Assembly (NCBI GenBank): GCA_937898715.1
Contig: CALEKA010000095.1
Span: forward strand, 1 to 14,313
Direction of reading: 5' to 3'
From: an uncultured Prevotella sp.
Lineage (GTDB): Bacteria; Bacteroidota; Bacteroidia; Bacteroidales; Bacteroidaceae
DNA: 14,313 bases
The notes under the pieces: model-generated
Told to the model about the DNA's origin: nothing
The model's database searches: none
What the model saw: only the letters and a program-made list of their open reading frames with translations
Shown: positions 12,370 through 14,313 of the stretch, in pieces
How positions within the stretch are numbered: the first letter of the stretch is position 1
Layout: every line of letters starts with the position of its first letter
Made by a program: the position numbers and the translations under genes

Positions 12370-12498
12370 TTTTCCGCCTAAATAATCTCATTTTCCCGCC
12401 AAGAGCGGGTACCACCCACTAATAAGCCATACAAGGTTATGCGCACCGACGCACACACTTATAACTCGACATACATCCAAACAAACCACAAAACCCTT

Positions 12499-13620
12499 AT
12501 GAACAAGACACAGATGAACGTTCGTCAGATCGTAGCTCAGTATCAGAAGAACTGCGCACGAATCGGCGAAATTGCCGACCTCTGCGAGAAGGAAAAGCGC
12601 ACTCGCAACAAGGAAGAAGAAGCAGAGTACGGAGCACTCACCCGCGAGAACTCCATGCTCCAAATGCGCATGCAGGCAGCTGCAGCCGACCACCTCGGCC
12701 AGAACCCCAACGCGCTGCAGGAAGCCAACAAGATCGTGCGCGACAACATGGCTGCCGGCCGTCAGACTGAGATCATGCTCTCTCGTGATCTGATGATGGT
12801 ATCCGACGCCACATCGGGCGGCATCATCCCCCTCAACATTCAGGACATCCTCCAGCCACTGACTGAGGGCTTGATCCTCGACAAGGTAGGTCTGCCCATG
12901 CCCACCGGCCTTGCAGGCGACTACGTATGGCCAACCTATGAAGCCGTAGAAGCCACCATCCAGGGCGAAGGCGTAGAACTCACCGACACGAAGATCAACC
13001 TCTCGAAGCTCACCGCCTCGCCCCAGCGCGTAGGCGTGGCCATCCCCGTGACTCGTCAGACGATCGTACAGACGGATGGCATCATCGAGACCATCGTCAA
13101 GCAGGTAATGCCTCAGGCAGTAGCCATGCTCCTTAACAAGGTGCTCTTCTCTACCACAAAGGTGACGAACGCCACAAGCCTCGTGGGTCCCTTCGTGGCC
13201 AAGGCTGCCAAGGCAACAGCATTCGCCGAGACACCGACATTCGCCGACTTCGTGAAGCTCAAGGCCTCAGTGCTCGCCACAGGCGTAGACGGCACAAACC
13301 TCTGCTGGGTAATGACTCAGGCTCAGAAGGCCATCGCAGAGAGCACACCCAAGGACGCAGGCTCAGGCATCATGATCTGCGAAGACGACCACATCGCAGG
13401 CATCCCCGTATTCTGCACTCACTACATCGGTGAGGGCTACATCGGCCTCGGCGATTGGCGCTACCAGCCCATGGGTCTCTTCGGCGACATCTCATTCGTG
13501 ATCGACCCCTACAGCCAGGCACGCAAGGACGCTGTCGACTTCGTGCTCAACGTCAACTACGGCACCACAACCCTCCGCCCCGAAGCATTCGCACTGGGCA
13601 AGGTCACGCCGAGCAAGTAA
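12499..13620 (+). CDS. Major capsid protein, HK97 fold
   Basis: ATG 12499 gives 373 residues; a reading from 12439 adds 20 unlikely ones and ATG 12514 is a close alternative. Residues about 5-65 are a charged helical delta (scaffold) domain (QIVAQYQKNCARIGEIADLCEKEKR...) which the protease should remove; the mature coat probably starts near 80-105. The rest carries HK97 coat features: 'SGGIIPLNIQDILQPLTEGLILDKV', then 'QRVGVAIPVTRQTI', and a closing 'FVLNVNYGTTTLRPEAFALGKV'. Codon choice is C-rich, as for highly expressed genes, and strongly unlike the early genes. It assembles into the icosahedral head. Confidence 0.93.
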   Translation: MNKTQMNVRQIVAQYQKNCARIGEIADLCEKEKRTRNKEEEAEYGALTRENSMLQMRMQAAAADHLGQNPNALQEANKIVRDNMAAGRQTEIMLSRDLMMVSDATSGGIIPLNIQDILQPLTEGLILDKVGLPMPTGLAGDYVWPTYEAVEATIQGEGVELTDTKINLSKLTASPQRVGVAIPVTRQTIVQTDGIIETIVKQVMPQAVAMLLNKVLFSTTKVTNATSLVGPFVAKAAKATAFAETPTFADFVKLKASVLATGVDGTNLCWVMTQAQKAIAESTPKDAGSGIMICEDDHIAGIPVFCTHYIGEGYIGLGDWRYQPMGLFGDISFVIDPYSQARKDAVDFVLNVNYGTTTLRPEAFALGKVTPSK

Positions 13621-13694
13621 CCCCTCCACCAACAAGAACCGATTTTCTTCATGAGTTGATATGTTTAAAGGTTAATGTAGAATGATGAATGACT

Positions 13695-13772
13695 GAGCGG
13701 GCGGGTGCCGCCATCTCCTTTCATACGCAAAAATCACCGCTTTCTCCGTGTGGACGGCATGTCTGCCCGCTC
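13695..13772 (+). other. Long inverted repeat between capsid and HU-like gene
   Basis: GAGCGGGC (13695-13702) and GCCCGCTC (13765-13772) are perfect complements, and inside them TGCCG pairs with CGGCA (13705-13709 with about 13755-13759), giving a stem of two segments around a roughly 45-base loop. It has no T run. It could be a transcript end, an RNA stabiliser for the capsid message or a processing site. Confidence 0.5.
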
Positions 13773-13825
13773 TATCTATTCTCCTTAACGCTTCCACTCA
13801 TGGATGGATAACAAATAGATAACAA

Positions 13826-14227
13826 ATGAAATACAAGGTCAAAATCGTCAAAGTCCCCTTTGGAGAGAACAAAGGCAAAGTATTATACTATCCAGCTTCA
13901 ACCAATAAGCCCGAAGTAATCAACATCAACCGCTTGGCCAAGGAGATAGAAGACTTATCGTCACTCTCACGCGGCGACATTCTCAACGTCTTGAGCAACC
14001 TCGAGAAGGTAGCCATCAACCATCTGCGAGAAGGCCATAGCGTGAAGCTCGGCGACCTCGGCAGTTTCCGCACCGCCATCTTGGGCAAATCAGCAGAGAC
14101 CGCCAAGGAAGTCACTGCCGCCAAAGTCAGCCGAATCCGCATCGCATTCACCCCAAGCACCACAATGAAGAAAGAGATCAACCCTACCGCCATCACTCTC
14201 GAAAAGCTGAGCGACTCGGAAGAATGA
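13826..14227 (+). CDS. Bacteroidota HU-like DNA-binding protein (133 aa)
   Basis: The protein matches the Bacteroidota histone-like family (HU-related, TIGR01201 type): 'INRLAKEIEDLSSLSRGDILNVLSNLEKVAINHLREGHSVKLGDLGSFRTAI' covers the helix pair and the 'GDLGSFR' turn of HU, followed by the strand arm 'KVSRIRIAFTPSTTMKKEI'. The lysine-rich N-terminus (MKYKVKIVKVPFGENKGK) and acidic C-tail are usual. It binds and bends DNA; in a phage it could help condense DNA for replication or packaging, or be a host gene. Two GATAACAAAT copies lie just before ATG 13826. Confidence 0.88.
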   Translation: MKYKVKIVKVPFGENKGKVLYYPASTNKPEVININRLAKEIEDLSSLSRGDILNVLSNLEKVAINHLREGHSVKLGDLGSFRTAILGKSAETAKEVTAAKVSRIRIAFTPSTTMKKEINPTAITLEKLSDSEE

Positions 14228-14234
14228 TCCACCT

Positions 14235-14313
14235 TCAAACGTATGCCCACTCGTTGAAAAACGTATGCCCACTCGTTGAAAAACGTATGCCCACTCGTTG
14301 AAAAACGTATGCC
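14235..14313 (+). repeat. 22-bp tandem array (type 2 variant), cut by the window end
   Basis: One degenerate leading unit (14235-14252), two full ones (14253-14274, 14275-14296) and a partial one to the window edge share the 1431-1580 array's sequence and orientation, except that CGGATGCC is CGTATGCC in every copy here. The array starts seven bases after the HU-like stop codon. Confidence 0.93.

Noticed and set aside
12237..12422. Short ORFs on both strands in the protease-capsid gap
   Set aside because: They cross the hairpins and have no coherent protein features.

Overview
The window reads as the replication, packaging and head part of a tailed-phage genome (a prophage, or a phage assembled from a host dataset) from a member of the Bacteroidota, most likely Porphyromonas or a close relative. 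Three things point there: perfect Bacteroidota-type promoters (TTTG or TTGC, 19-20 bases, TAnnTTTG), the protein families (DUF4373-like replication protein, DUF4494, DUF6722-like membrane protein, Bacteroidota HU-like protein), and 22-bp intergenic tandem arrays that, from memory and unchecked, resemble those of Porphyromonas genomes. All convincing genes lie on the + strand. The genus call is inference.

Layout. 1-1015: three small genes (unknown, helix-turn-helix, one-TM protein). 1016-1603: no protein gene, but two tandem tRNA-like RNAs (1039-1212 and 1224-1378) with a 7-bp acceptor stem, an identical D-loop and an identical T-loop but a long non-tRNA middle, then two kinds of 22-bp tandem repeat. 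1604-3290: DUF4373-like replication protein and DnaC-like helicase loader, overlapping by 134 bases. 3287-5740: five genes without recognised function, one with an HTH-like stretch and one resembling ribbon-helix-helix proteins. 5954-7091: DUF4494 protein, a membrane protein with a strict glycine-every-four repeat, and an HNH endonuclease. 7092-7405: non-coding, rich in hairpins, G/C runs and direct repeats; the natural place for a cos site. 7406-9601: small and large terminase, separated by a 120-bp array of 11-bp repeats. 9605-10188: a promoter with an inverted repeat, two AT-rich small membrane genes, a second promoter, and a short RNA with a 9-codon ORF and an intrinsic terminator. 10239-13620: portal, HK97 prohead protease, 305-bp structured gap, HK97-fold capsid. 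13826-14227: HU-like protein, followed by another 22-bp array running off the window.

How the parts fit. The DUF4373-like protein and the DnaC-like ATPase would recruit the host helicase to phage DNA. HNH, TerS and TerL would cut and pump DNA through the portal into a head built by the capsid protein and matured by the protease, an HK97-like siphovirus scheme. No integrase, tail, lysis or repressor gene is present, so lifestyle cannot be read from the window. The least explained content is non-coding: the tandem tRNA-like RNAs, the TerS/TerL repeat array, and the promoter-leader-terminator unit before the portal.
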